Positions 44,927-53,301 are shown, counted from the first letter of the stretch. The stretch is DNA of 64,000 nucleotides from Murimonas intestini (GCF_024622195.1 NZ_JANKBI010000012.1:123923-187922); one strand, 5' to 3'. Made by a program: numbers and translations. Notes: generated by a model from the sequence alone, not told the origin.

Positions 44927-46988
44927 ACTGATGAAGGTTGAAGGCAGGTATAAGAGCTGGCTTCCGGCGCTGATCTGCCTGGTGCTGTTTATAAGCCTGC
45001 CTGTGGCCTGCCTGCTGAAACTTGATGGTATGATGAGCTCTGTCAAGGAAGGGTATCTGGAACTGGAAACAGTGAGAAAAAGCTTCCAGGCTTTTGTAGG
45101 CTTCGGCAATCTGGGCAGGATCATTGTGACGGCAGGATGTGCAGTTGTCAGTGCATTTGCCTGTTTCAGCTATATGAATTCCAAACAGAAGGTTGACTTT
45201 TATCACAGCCTTCCCGTTAACAGGCAGAAGCTGTTTCTGGCAGAGTTCTTAAACGGCCTGTTCTTTTATGTGGTTCCGTGCTTTGTGTGTACTGTTATCT
45301 GCATCATTATCGGAGCAATCAATTCACTGCTGACAGGGCAGATATTTCTCATTGCCATGGAGGCTTTCCTGATGCAGGTCCTGTACTATCTGGTACTGTA
45401 TCTGACAGGGATACTGGCGGCAGTGCTGACAGGCAAGATCATTGTGGGTATCCTGGCGGCAGCAACCTTTATGTGTTATGGCCCGATGGTCGTATTCCTG
45501 ATCGTCGGCCTGGCTGAGATGTCTTTTCACACACTGATGTCTGTAGGCTCAGAAGTTACGTATGACATTATGTCATACTTATCACCCGTCTTCCTCTGCC
45601 TTATTACAGAGGCGAAGCTGGCGGGCGGGGAGACTTCATTCTTCTGTATCGGCTGGATCATACTTATGATCGCGCTGCTGTTCCTGCTGTGCTTCTGGCT
45701 GTATTGCAGGAGGGCGTCGGAAGCTGCGGGACATTCTATTGCATTTCCTAAGATAGAGAAGCCTCTGAAGTTCCTTCTTGTAGTGCCGTGTTCACTGACA
45801 GCAGGGCTTCTGCTGAAGATGATGAGCTACGGCAGTATCTGGTTCTTTGTGGGAATCATATTTGGCGGCATTATACTGAGCGCACTTATAGAATTTATAT
45901 ACCACCTGGATATCAGGGAGATTTTTGCACACAAGATATTGATGGCGGCAGCAGTCCTGACCTCACTGTTGGTAGCCTGCGGATTCTATTTTGACTGGAT
46001 CGGCTATGACAGCTATATTCCCGATGAAGATGAGATTGTGTCCATGTCGGTCTATAACAGCAGCATAAACGGCAATTTTTACTACGGAGACTCCTATGAT
46101 ATCGGCAGCGGCAATACGGATATCAGGGCTCTGCAAAGTCTCAGTGTCACAAACTTTGAACCTGTCTATGAACTGGCGCAGGAGGGAATAGCGCGGTTGA
46201 AGGAGAGCGGTTCAGCTTATTATGAGGGTGATACAAGATTTGTCTCAGTCAGATATGAACTTGCAGGAGAAAAAGAAGTTTACAGGAATTACTATGTAAG
46301 CCTGGAAGCCCTGAATCATACCATGGACGAGCTGTTTAAAGATGTTTCCTTCAGGAGCAAGTTCTTCCCGCTCCTTGGCCGGGATAATTCGGAGGTCCGT
46401 TATCTGAATCTGAGCAGTGTTACAGGTTATACAGACCTGGAACTCACTTCAAAGCAGAAGGAGGAGCTGCTCCGGACTTATAAAGAGGAGCTTGAGGGAG
46501 TTACATTTGAGACTCTGAGAACAGAACCCGCATTAGGCAGCATCGGGTTCACCTATGAGAGCAGGGGGACGCAGCTGCAGATGGCGGCGGCTGAAACCTA
46601 CTACGGCGGAATATCACAGTTCAGTGAGAATTATCCTGTCTATGAATCATTTACAGGAACAGTGGCGCTTCTTAAAGAGTACGGATATCCTGTGGATGAA
46701 CAGCTGAATGCTTCTGATATTGAGTCTGTCACAATATCCTGCTACGATCCTGAATTTATAAGAAGTGATGGGATGAGGGCAGAATGTGTACTGACCTCAG
46801 AGGATGAGATCAGCCAGATAGCTCCGCTGCTGCGGGACAATATGAGCCAGTTTCCGGTTGCGTCAAATAGTTTTGCCAACATGGACATCATGGTTTATAT
46901 GAAGAACGGAAATACGCTTTCACTTGGGATAAAGAGTGAAGATGTGCCGGAATTCGTGATAAAAGCTCTGGAAAAGGAATTTAGGTAG
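44901..46988 (+). CDS. ABC transporter permease
   Basis: A 695-residue membrane protein. About ten hydrophobic segments lie in residues ~17-375, followed by an extracytoplasmic domain of ~315 residues (from DWIGYDSYIPDEDEIVSMSVY) rich in charged and aromatic residues. The start overlaps the ATPase gene by 26 bases. ABC-2-like permeases with large external domains export peptides or sense antibiotics. Linked to a YtrA-type regulator, it may respond to cell-wall stress; the substrate is unknown. Confidence 0.85.
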   Translation: MTSKISFFKLMKVEGRYKSWLPALICLVLFISLPVACLLKLDGMMSSVKEGYLELETVRKSFQAFVGFGNLGRIIVTAGCAVVSAFACFSYMNSKQKVDFYHSLPVNRQKLFLAEFLNGLFFYVVPCFVCTVICIIIGAINSLLTGQIFLIAMEAFLMQVLYYLVLYLTGILAAVLTGKIIVGILAAATFMCYGPMVVFLIVGLAEMSFHTLMSVGSEVTYDIMSYLSPVFLCLITEAKLAGGETSFFCIGWIILMIALLFLLCFWLYCRRASEAAGHSIAFPKIEKPLKFLLVVPCSLTAGLLLKMMSYGSIWFFVGIIFGGIILSALIEFIYHLDIREIFAHKILMAAAVLTSLLVACGFYFDWIGYDSYIPDEDEIVSMSVYNSSINGNFYYGDSYDIGSGNTDIRALQSLSVTNFEPVYELAQEGIARLKESGSAYYEGDTRFVSVRYELAGEKEVYRNYYVSLEALNHTMDELFKDVSFRSKFFPLLGRDNSEVRYLNLSSVTGYTDLELTSKQKEELLRTYKEELEGVTFETLRTEPALGSIGFTYESRGTQLQMAAAETYYGGISQFSENYPVYESFTGTVALLKEYGYPVDEQLNASDIESVTISCYDPEFIRSDGMRAECVLTSEDEISQIAPLLRDNMSQFPVASNSFANMDIMVYMKNGNTLSLGIKSEDVPEFVIKALEKEFR

Positions 46989-47023
46989 TTATACAGGGTC
47001 CTGAATATGGAATGAAATAAGTA

Positions 47024-47051
47024 TTGACAAATCGTTCTTCAATGATATAAT
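47024..47051 (+). promoter_or_regulatory. thrS promoter
   Basis: TTGACA (47024-47029), 16-base spacer, TATAAT (47046-47051). Confidence 0.85.
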
Positions 47052-47064
47052 CGAGATATAAACA

Positions 47065-47287
47065 GAAAAGCGTTGATGAGAAGAGTAGAATGCAGAAAGA
47101 CTTCAGAGAGGGATCAGACGGTGTGAACGTCCTGTCGGCATGTATTTGAAAACCAGCTCAGAGCGGCCTTAATACGGCACGGTGACTCCGTTATCGTCAT
47201 GAATGAGAGGTTATATAAACAAACAGGGTGGAACCGCGGAGATATTCGTCCCTTGCAGTGCAGAGTGCACTGCAGGGGATTTTTTTC
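47065..47287 (+). ncRNA. Threonine T-box leader with terminator
   Basis: A T-box riboswitch sensing uncharged tRNA-Thr. Stem I shows the GATGAGAAGAGTA and AGAGAGG ... GGTGTGAACG elements; the likely specifier is ACC (47152-47154) after TTGAAA, a Thr codon. The T-box bulge region AGGGTGGAACCGCG is at 47225-47238. The terminator has arms CCCTTGCAGTGCA (47250-47262) and TGCACTGCAGGGG (47266-47278) and a T-run. It reads into thrS. Confidence 0.92.
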
Positions 47288-47319
47288 TTTTGTGGAAATT
47301 TTATTTCTGACAGGAGAGG

Positions 47320-47352
47320 ACCCTCCGGAAGGAGGCGCAGCTGCGCCCGCTG
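47320..47352 (+). repeat. Short GCGCAGCTGCGC repeat before thrS
   Basis: CCCTCCGGAAGGAGGCGCAG CTGCGCCCG between the T-box terminator and the thrS ribosome site contains the palindrome GCGCAGCTGCGC. A related block, CCCTCCGGGGGATGCGCAGC TGCGC, stands at 59078-59105 after the tRNA cluster. Confidence 0.5.
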
Positions 47353-47369
47353 AAAAAAGGAGAATTGAT

Positions 47370-49334
47370 ATGATAATCACATTAAAAGATGGAACAAAGA
47401 AAGAGTATGCAGAAGCAAAGTCAGCATATGATATAGCTCTGGACATAAGTGAAGGGCTGGCAAGGGCGGCATGTGCCGCTGAGGCTGACGGAAGAGTTGT
47501 GGATCTGAGGACAGTCATTGACAGTGATTGTGAGCTGAATATACTCACAGCGAGAGATGAGAAAGGCCTGGCGGCGCTGAGGCATACGGCCTCACATGTA
47601 CTGGCCGAGGCTGTAAAACGTCTGTATCCGGAGGCAAAGCTGGCAATAGGACCTTCTATAGATACAGGGTTTTACTATGATTTTGACCATGAACCGTTTT
47701 CCAGAGAGGATCTGGATGCGATTGAAAAAGAAATGAAGAAAATAATCAAAGAAGGTGCAAGGCTTGAGAAGTTTACGCTTCCCAGGGCTGAGGCCATGGC
47801 TTATATGGAGGAAAAGGGAGAGCCATACAAGGTGGAACTGATCCGTGACCTCCCGGAGGATGCTGTGATATCCTTCTATAAGCAGGGCGGTTTTACTGAT
47901 CTGTGTGCCGGCCCCCATCTGATGAACACAAAAGGAGTCAAGGCGTTTAAGCTCATCTCCTCCTCAGGGGCATACTGGAGGGGCAATGAGAAGAATAAGA
48001 TGCTTGCCCGTATCTATGGAACAGCCTACTCGACAAAGGATGAGCTCAATGAGCATCTCAGACAGATGGAAGAGGCTAAGAAACGCGACCATAACAAGCT
48101 GGGACGTGAGATGGAGATCTTTACCACAGCTGATGTGATAGGACAGGGACTTCCGCTCATTATGCCAAAGGGCGAGATCATCATCCGTACTCTCCAGAGG
48201 TGGATCGAGGATGAAGAAGAGAAGCGGGGATATATGCGCACAAAGACACCTCTTGTGGCCAAAAAGGATCTGTATGTGATATCAGACCACTGGAACCATT
48301 ATAAAGAAGGGATGTTCGTGCTGGGTGATGAAGAAGATCCTGAGTCAGAGGTGTTTGCCCTGCGTCCCATGACATGCCCGTTCCAGTACTATGTATATAA
48401 AGCGAGCCAGAAGAGCTACAGGGATCTGCCATGCAGATATGGTGAGACATCCACCCTTTTTAGAAATGAAGACTCAGGCGAGATGCACGGTCTTACAAGA
48501 GTCCGTCAGTTCACCATCTCGGAAGGTCATCTGATCGTCCGTCCTGACCAGATCGAGGAGGAATTCAAAGGCTGTGTGGATCTTGCCAAATACTGCCTGA
48601 CTACGCTGGGGCTGCAGGATGACGTGACATACCGCCTGTCTCTCTGGGATCCCAAGAACCCTGATAAATACCTGGGTACAGTGGAAACCTGGAATGAGGT
48701 CCAGGACATGATGCGCAAGATCCTTGATCATATCGGCCTGGAATATACAGAGGCTGAAGGAGAATCTGCATTCTACGGACCAAAACTAGATATTCAGGCA
48801 AAGAATGTCTACGGCAAAGAGGATACTATGATAACGATCCAGCTGGATATGTTCCTGGCTGAGCGCTTTGATATGTATTATGTGGATAAGGATGGGGAGA
48901 AGAAACGGCCGTTCATCATCCACAGGACGAGTATGGGGTGCTATGAGAGGACATTGGCATGGCTGATCGAGAAATATGCCGGAATGTTCCCCACATGGCT
49001 GTGTCCTGAACAGGTAAGGGTACTTCCTATATCAGAAAAATTCCACGATTATGCCCACAAGGTAATGGAGCAGCTTAAGGATAACGGAATCCGCGCTTCA
49101 GTAGATGACAGGTCTGAAAAAATCGGATACAAGATCAGAGAAAGCCGCCTGGACCGTGTGCCGTACATGCTGGTGGTAGGCGCTAAGGAAGAGGAAGACG
49201 GCGTGGTGTCTGTGAGGAGCCGCTACAAAGGTGACGAAGGCCAGAAGGAGCTTCAGGCATTTATCGATGATATCTGCAGGGAGATCAGGACAAAAGAGAT
49301 CCGCAGGATTGAGGCAGAAGAGCAGAGTAAATAA
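47370..49334 (+). CDS. thrS: Threonyl-tRNA synthetase
   Basis: A 654-residue class II synthetase. TGS domain at residues 1-62 (MIITLKDGTKKEYAEAKS), editing domain with RHTASHVLAEAVKRLYPEAKLAIGPSIDTGFYYDFD (~70), then the catalytic core: motif 2 region STLFRNEDSGEMHGLTRVRQF, zinc-site Cys in MTCPFQ, motif 3 region HRTSMGCYERTLAWLIEKYAG (diverged), and the anticodon-binding domain LCPEQVRVLPISEKF. AAAAGGAG precedes the ATG. Controlled by the T-box upstream. Confidence 0.95.
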   Translation: MIITLKDGTKKEYAEAKSAYDIALDISEGLARAACAAEADGRVVDLRTVIDSDCELNILTARDEKGLAALRHTASHVLAEAVKRLYPEAKLAIGPSIDTGFYYDFDHEPFSREDLDAIEKEMKKIIKEGARLEKFTLPRAEAMAYMEEKGEPYKVELIRDLPEDAVISFYKQGGFTDLCAGPHLMNTKGVKAFKLISSSGAYWRGNEKNKMLARIYGTAYSTKDELNEHLRQMEEAKKRDHNKLGREMEIFTTADVIGQGLPLIMPKGEIIIRTLQRWIEDEEEKRGYMRTKTPLVAKKDLYVISDHWNHYKEGMFVLGDEEDPESEVFALRPMTCPFQYYVYKASQKSYRDLPCRYGETSTLFRNEDSGEMHGLTRVRQFTISEGHLIVRPDQIEEEFKGCVDLAKYCLTTLGLQDDVTYRLSLWDPKNPDKYLGTVETWNEVQDMMRKILDHIGLEYTEAEGESAFYGPKLDIQAKNVYGKEDTMITIQLDMFLAERFDMYYVDKDGEKKRPFIIHRTSMGCYERTLAWLIEKYAGMFPTWLCPEQVRVLPISEKFHDYAHKVMEQLKDNGIRASVDDRSEKIGYKIRESRLDRVPYMLVVGAKEEEDGVVSVRSRYKGDEGQKELQAFIDDICREIRTKEIRRIEAEEQSK

Positions 49335-49420
49335 TTTTTTTGAATTTTAAAATACAGAAAGTATAAAAGAACATGTAATGGCAGATACTATCCCGGAAGA
49401 AAAGAAAGGAGGTAGTTATT

Positions 49421-49741
49421 ATGCCATTACTTGTATGTTCAGCTCAGAAATGTGTTTATAACAACGGAATGTATTGCAGCAAAGGTGATATCCAGGTGGA
49501 GGGCGCAGATGCCAATGCACCTCAGGATACATGCTGCGCAAGCTTTAAGGAGCGTTCCAAGGACCAGGCTACCAGCTCAATGGGAACCCCGTCCCAGACC
49601 ATCGATGTAGACTGCAAAGCACGCCACTGCTGCTTTAACGAAGATTGTAAATGTACAGCTAACAAAATTGGTATTGTGGGCGCTGCAGCATGTGAATGTG
49701 AGCAGACTGAATGCGGCAGCTTCGAGTGCCACTGTAAATAA
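49421..49741 (+). CDS. DUF1540 domain protein, two Cys-rich repeats
   Basis: A 106-residue Cys-rich protein with two DUF1540 units: residues ~4-44 (CSAQKCVYNNGMYCSKGDI ... DTCCASF) and ~66-105 (DCKARHCCFNEDCKCTANKI ... CGSFECHCK). The spaced Cys pattern indicates a metal-binding or disulfide-rich fold; function unknown. AAAGGAGG precedes the ATG and a terminator follows, so it is a single-gene unit. Common in spore-forming Clostridia. Confidence 0.88.
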   Translation: MPLLVCSAQKCVYNNGMYCSKGDIQVEGADANAPQDTCCASFKERSKDQATSSMGTPSQTIDVDCKARHCCFNEDCKCTANKIGIVGAAACECEQTECGSFECHCK

Positions 49742-49766
49742 GACTGACAATAGGATATGGAAGTTG

Positions 49767-49800
49767 AATCCCCCGCGGTTTGCTGCGGGGGATTTCTTTG
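49767..49800 (+). terminator. Intrinsic terminator
   Basis: AATCCCCCGC / GCGGGGGATT followed by TCTTTG. Confidence 0.8.
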
Positions 49801-49856
49801 AGGGACAGCGGTCCGGGAACAGCAGCCCAAAATTTAAAAAAATTCAGAAAAGATAG

Positions 49857-49885
49857 TTGACACGCACGTGCTTTTATGGTAATCT
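49857..49885 (+). promoter_or_regulatory. infC operon promoter
   Basis: TTGACA (49857-49862), 17 bases, TAATCT (49880-49885). Confidence 0.75.
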
Positions 49886-49892
49886 AACTAAG

Positions 49893-50060
49893 GTTATAGC
49901 GAAAACAAAGCAGAGTATCCACTCTCACCATAGCACATGAGGTGACTATTGGTTAATAACAGCATTAGTTTATGCGGTATGCGGAAATTTCCTTTTAAGA
50001 GGATCTGTCTGTGTACATGAACGGTTATTACGGTGGATAGTGTGCTATCCACCTTTTTTA
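49893..50060 (+). ncRNA. infC-rpmI-rplT leader with attenuator
   Basis: About 250 untranslated bases lead into infC. They end in a strong terminator, GGTGGATAG (50032-50040) / CTATCCACC (50045-50053) plus six T's. Upstream are segments such as AGTATCCACTC, able to pair with the terminator arm GGTGGATAG and form an antiterminator. This is the layout of L20-type autoregulatory leaders in Bacillota; the ligand here is inferred. Confidence 0.7.
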
Positions 50061-50140
50061 TGTTATTATGCAAATATGCATATAGTGCTTTTTTGAGGGA
50101 GCAGGGGTGGGATTACAAGCATTTATGGAGGTGCAAAACA

Positions 50141-50647
50141 ATTAGCGATTTAATGATTAATGAACAGATCAGAGACAAAGAGGTGCGCTTGATTGGTGAA
50201 GACGGACAGCAGCTTGGTATCGTAGATATCAAAGAAGCCATGCGGATGGCCAGGGAAGCTGAGCTGGATCTTGTGAAAATAGCTCCGGGAGCAAAACCTC
50301 CGGTATGTAAGATTATCGATTATGGTAAATACCGTTATGAGCTGATTCGTAAAGAGAAGGAAGCAAAGAAAAAGCAGAAGGTAATTGACGTTAAGGAAGT
50401 TCGTCTGTCACCCAATATCGATGTGAATGATTTGAATACAAAGGTGGGTGCAGCCAGGAAGTTTATTGAAAAAGGCAATAAGGTTAAGGTGACATTGCGT
50501 TTCAGGGGACGTGAGATGGCTCACATGCAGGCCAGCCGTCATATTCTGGATGATTTTGCCAAAAAGCTGGAGGATATCGCCGTAGTAGATAAGCCGGCAA
50601 AGGTGGAAGGCAGAAGCCTTATGATGTTTTTAACTGAAAAACGTTAA
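50141..50647 (+). CDS. infC: Translation initiation factor IF-3 (ATT start)
   Basis: A 168-residue factor that prevents 50S joining and checks the initiator codon. The N-domain starts MINEQIRDKEVRLIGEDGQQLGIVDIKEAM, the linker is KEKEAKKKQKVIDVKEVRLSPNI and the C-domain contains KVTLRFRGREMAH and MFLTEKR. The chosen start is ATT at 50141, seven bases after GGAGGTG, because IF-3 genes classically use AUU and are autoregulated through it; an ATG four codons later lacks spacing to a ribosome site. Confidence 0.93.
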   Translation: MSDLMINEQIRDKEVRLIGEDGQQLGIVDIKEAMRMAREAELDLVKIAPGAKPPVCKIIDYGKYRYELIRKEKEAKKKQKVIDVKEVRLSPNIDVNDLNTKVGAARKFIEKGNKVKVTLRFRGREMAHMQASRHILDDFAKKLEDIAVVDKPAKVEGRSLMMFLTEKR

Positions 50648-50682
50648 AATAAATAGTCTAAACACAAGGAGGAACATATAAG

Positions 50683-50880
50683 ATGCCAAAAATTAAAACC
50701 AGCAGAGCAGCTGCAAAACGTTTCAAAAAAACAGGTACAGGAAAATTAAAAAGAAATAAAGCTTATAAAAGCCATATCTTAACTAAAAAGTCAACAAAGA
50801 GAAAAAGAAACCTGAGAAAAGCAACGATAACAGATGCTACTAACTTCAAGAATATGAAGAAGATTTTACCTTATTTATAA
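50683..50880 (+). CDS. rpmI: 50S ribosomal protein L35
   Basis: A 65-residue basic protein: MPKIKTSRAAAKRFKKTGTG and SHILTKKSTKRKRNLRKA, identical in pattern to bL35. Ribosome site AAGGAGG. Second gene of the infC operon. Confidence 0.97.
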   Translation: MPKIKTSRAAAKRFKKTGTGKLKRNKAYKSHILTKKSTKRKRNLRKATITDATNFKNMKKILPYL

Positions 50881-50907
50881 GAAGCCGATCGAAGGAGGAA
50901 ATAAGAC

Positions 50908-51264
50908 ATGGCAAGAGTAAAAGGCGGAATGAACGCTAAGAAAAAGCATAATAGAGTATTAAAACTGGCTAAAGGTTACAGGGGAGCCCGCTCCAAACAG
51001 TATAGAGTAGCTAAACAGTCTGTAATGAGAGCGCTGACAAGTGCTTATGCAGGAAGAAAAGAAAGAAAACGTCAGTTCAGACAGTTATGGATCGCACGTA
51101 TCAATGCTGCAGCAAGGATCAACGGATTATCCTACAGCAAGTTTATGTATGGATTAAAGCTGGCAGGTATTGAGATGAACCGCAAGATCTTAGCAGATAT
51201 GGCAATCAATGATGCAGAAGGTTTTGCTACATTAGCAGAACTGGCAAAGAGCAAAATTGCATAA
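50908..51264 (+). CDS. rplT: 50S ribosomal protein L20
   Basis: A 118-residue basic protein, ARVKGGMNAKKKHNRVLKLA, GYRGARSKQYRVAKQSVMRA and RQFRQLWIARINAAAR being the bL20 signature. It binds 23S rRNA early in 50S assembly and in Bacillota can repress its own operon through the leader. AAGGAGGA precedes the ATG, 27 bases after rpmI. Confidence 0.97.
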   Translation: MARVKGGMNAKKKHNRVLKLAKGYRGARSKQYRVAKQSVMRALTSAYAGRKERKRQFRQLWIARINAAARINGLSYSKFMYGLKLAGIEMNRKILADMAINDAEGFATLAELAKSKIA

Positions 51265-51297
51265 GGAAAGAATAGCTGGTATGTTCTTTGAAAAAAT

Positions 51298-51337
51298 AAC
51301 CGGTCAGGATTCGGATGAGTCCTGGTCGGTTTTCTTG
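51298..51337 (+). terminator. Intrinsic terminator after rplT
   Basis: AACCGGTCAGGAT / AGTCCTGGTCGGTT, then TTCTTG. Confidence 0.8.
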
Positions 51338-51414
51338 TCTGTCCCAGAAAGGCAGGCGTCAGTATGAGTGGAACATGAAGCTGCTTTTTAATAAAAATAT
51401 TTTGGAGAGGGAAA

Positions 51415-52191
51415 ATGGAAGAGATTACAGACTACAAGCTGCTGCTGGATACAGCAGTGCTGGCCGGTGAGATCATGATCAAGAGCGGGGCTGAGATATA
51501 CAGGGTGGAGGATACCATCAACCATATCCTGAAGATGTCGCATTTAAAGAGAACGGAGGCCTTCGTGACTACAACGGGTATGTTTGCGACTCTTGATGAT
51601 CCGGGAATTGATGCCATAACAGTTGTCAGAAGGATAGCTGAGAGGGATATGAACCTGTTCAGGATATGGAGGGTAAATGATCTGTCACGCCAGTTTTGCG
51701 AGGGCAGGATCACCTTAAAGGAAATATTCCGGGAGCTGAAGCATATAGAACAGAGCACATATACACCATTTGTAAAGGATCTTGGCACGATACTGGTCGC
51801 CGCCGGATTTGTGCCGCTGATGGGCGGACAGACGGTGTTCGATATTCTGGGCGGAGGGATCTGCGGGCTGCTGCTCGTGCTTATCCAGCATTTTGGGAAG
51901 TTTATAGGGTTCAACTCATTTATACAGGATGTTTTTGGTTCAGCTCTGATAGCTGTGGGAGCCATGCTGATGTCCAGGATCCCTGTGCTGGATGTTAATA
52001 TGGATGTAACTATCATATCTGCGATCATGCCCCTGGTGCCCGGAGCTGCCATAACCACGGCCATACGTGATACGCTCCAGGGCGATTATATGGCTGGCGG
52101 AGCCAAGGCGATAGAAGCCTTTATAAAGGCCGTGGCCATAGTCGTGGGCGTTGCCCTGGGAATGCTTTTAATGGGAGGGATTTCATTATGA
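51415..52191 (+). CDS. ThrE-type threonine/serine exporter, N-terminal half
   Basis: A 258-residue protein of the ThrE_1 (DUF1212) family: the soluble part LLLDTAVLAGEIMIKSGAEIYRVEDTI and the Arg-rich segment AITVVRRIAERDMNLFRIWRVNDLSR, then five hydrophobic segments from ~residue 118. VPLVPGAAITTAIRDTLQGDYMAGGAK is the family signature. It pairs with the small membrane protein encoded by the next, overlapping gene to make a complete amino acid exporter. GGAGAGGG precedes the ATG. Confidence 0.88.
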   Translation: MEEITDYKLLLDTAVLAGEIMIKSGAEIYRVEDTINHILKMSHLKRTEAFVTTTGMFATLDDPGIDAITVVRRIAERDMNLFRIWRVNDLSRQFCEGRITLKEIFRELKHIEQSTYTPFVKDLGTILVAAGFVPLMGGQTVFDILGGGICGLLLVLIQHFGKFIGFNSFIQDVFGSALIAVGAMLMSRIPVLDVNMDVTIISAIMPLVPGAAITTAIRDTLQGDYMAGGAKAIEAFIKAVAIVVGVALGMLLMGGISL

Positions 52192-52658
52192 TATCAAATC
52201 CTGTCTTTCAGGTGATAGCCGCTTTCTTTGCTATAGCGGGTTTTTCAATTGTTATAGAGGTGCCAAAGAAGTTTCTTGTCTATTCAGGCTTCGTAGGAGC
52301 AGTGGGATGGGCAGTCTACCTGATGTTCCTGGATAAATACGGAATTATGGTGGCCACTTTTTTCGGAGGCATGGCGATCGCTCTGATCTCACATATTTTT
52401 GCCAGGATATTTAAAGCGCCTGTCACCATATTCCTGATTCCCGGAATTCTCGTAATTGTGCCGGGAGCAGGCATGTACCGTACTGTTTATCAGATATTTT
52501 TAGGGGAACAGGGACTTGCCGCAGACTATCTGCTGCAGACGATCCAGATGGCAGGTATGATAGCGCTGGCTATATTTGCCATGGATTCAGTCTTCTCTAT
52601 CCTGCAGAATAAAAAGTGGAAATCCAGGAGACGATTGCCGTATTTTTGGATAAAATAA
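52188..52658 (+). CDS. ThrE-type threonine/serine exporter, C-terminal half
   Basis: A 156-residue ThrE_2 (DUF3815) family membrane protein with about five helices. The signature IPGILVIVPGAGMYRTVYQIF near residue 85 mirrors the PLVPGA motif of the partner. The start overlaps the partner's stop by four bases (ATGA), so subunits are made at equal rates. Substrate inferred from the family. Confidence 0.88.
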   Translation: MISNPVFQVIAAFFAIAGFSIVIEVPKKFLVYSGFVGAVGWAVYLMFLDKYGIMVATFFGGMAIALISHIFARIFKAPVTIFLIPGILVIVPGAGMYRTVYQIFLGEQGLAADYLLQTIQMAGMIALAIFAMDSVFSILQNKKWKSRRRLPYFWIK

Positions 52659-52664
52659 AAAAAG

Positions 52665-52730
52665 ATGCTGTTTTCTCAGAGTGCTCATTGTGGTATGCAC
52701 TCAAAGGGAAACAGCATTTTCTATGTTTTT
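52665..52730 (+). terminator. Intrinsic terminator after the ThrE genes
   Basis: ATGCTGTTTTCTCAGAGTGC pairs with GCACTCAAAGGGAAACAGCA with small bulges, followed by TTTTC and TATGTTTTTTT. Confidence 0.75.
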
Positions 52731-52919
52731 TTTAAAAATAAAAGCGAAAGACTCCGGTAGGGGAGCTACCGAAGCCTTTCGAGGGGAGTATAAATAATTA
52801 ATAAGGGGTTTGTAAAAAAAATTTTTTGAAGGGTAAATTCTTTTTACACTAAGAATTATAATATAGATTGGAAAAAATTGCAATAACTATTTTTCCGTTT
52901 TTTTCAGGTTTTTTCGAAG

Positions 52920-52948
52920 GTATAAAAGCTTGCATGCCGGGGATAATA
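52920..52948 (+). promoter_or_regulatory. Candidate sigma-G/F promoter
   Basis: GTATA (52920-52924), 17-base spacer, GATAATA (52942-52948), close to the sigma-G consensus (GHATR, 17-18, CATWHTA) with one mismatch at the first -10 base. No TTGACA-type -35 is seen. About 45 bases upstream of the Asn/Ser/Gln-rich gene. Confidence 0.4.
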
Positions 52949-52992
52949 AAGACTGCAATAAAAAAATTGTTTCTTTTTAGGAGGTAATGAAA

Positions 52993-53301
52993 ATGGCAAA
53001 AAACACAACTTCAAAAAATCAGTCACAGAATAACAATTCCAAGAATTCCTATTCCCAGAATTCCAGCTCCCAGAATTCAAACTCCCAGAATTCTAATTCT
53101 AAGAATTCCAGCACACAGAATTCCGGAACACAGAACTCTAACTCCCAGAATTATAGCTCACAGAATTCAACTTCCCAGAATTCCAGCTCAAAAAACAGCT
53201 ATAACAACAGCGAAAACGAGTATAATAATTCTTCCAGAAACAACTCTTCAAACTGCTCAAAGAACAACAGCAAAAATTCCTATGAGGATTCTGAATATTA
53301 A
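52993..53301 (+). CDS. Asn/Ser/Gln-rich low-complexity protein
   Basis: A 102-residue protein almost wholly made of Asn, Ser, Gln and Lys, in a loose four- to six-residue repeat (SQNS, SKNS, TQNS). The DNA repeats are imperfect 12-18 bp units around CAGAATTC, so codon use has drifted and the amino acid pattern appears selected. The last ~30 residues turn to Tyr/Glu/Asn and contain a single Cys. No signal or membrane segment. The ATG at 52993 is eight bases after AGGAGG; an ATG six bases earlier is too close. The candidate forespore promoter suggests a spore protein. Function unknown. Confidence 0.75.
   Translation: MAKNTTSKNQSQNNNSKNSYSQNSSSQNSNSQNSNSKNSSTQNSGTQNSNSQNYSSQNSTSQNSSSKNSYNNSENEYNNSSRNNSSNCSKNNSKNSYEDSEY

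Larger units (their letters stand above)
52659..52992 (+). other. Intergenic region: terminator, palindrome and leader of the N/S/Q-rich gene
   Basis: 334 bases. First the terminator at 52665-52730, then a hairpin GAAAGACTCCGGTAG / CTACCGAAGCCTTTC at 52745-52779, then an AT-rich stretch with a forespore-type promoter candidate at 52920-52948 and the ribosome site at 52979-52984. Confidence 0.6.

Noticed and set aside
52701..52883. 60-codon reverse frame
   Set aside because: Runs through a terminator and AT-rich spacer; no ribosome site.
52993..53220. Possible CRISPR-like direct repeats
   Set aside because: The CAGAATTC-containing units are of unequal length, have no unique spacers and form an open reading frame with a strong ribosome site.
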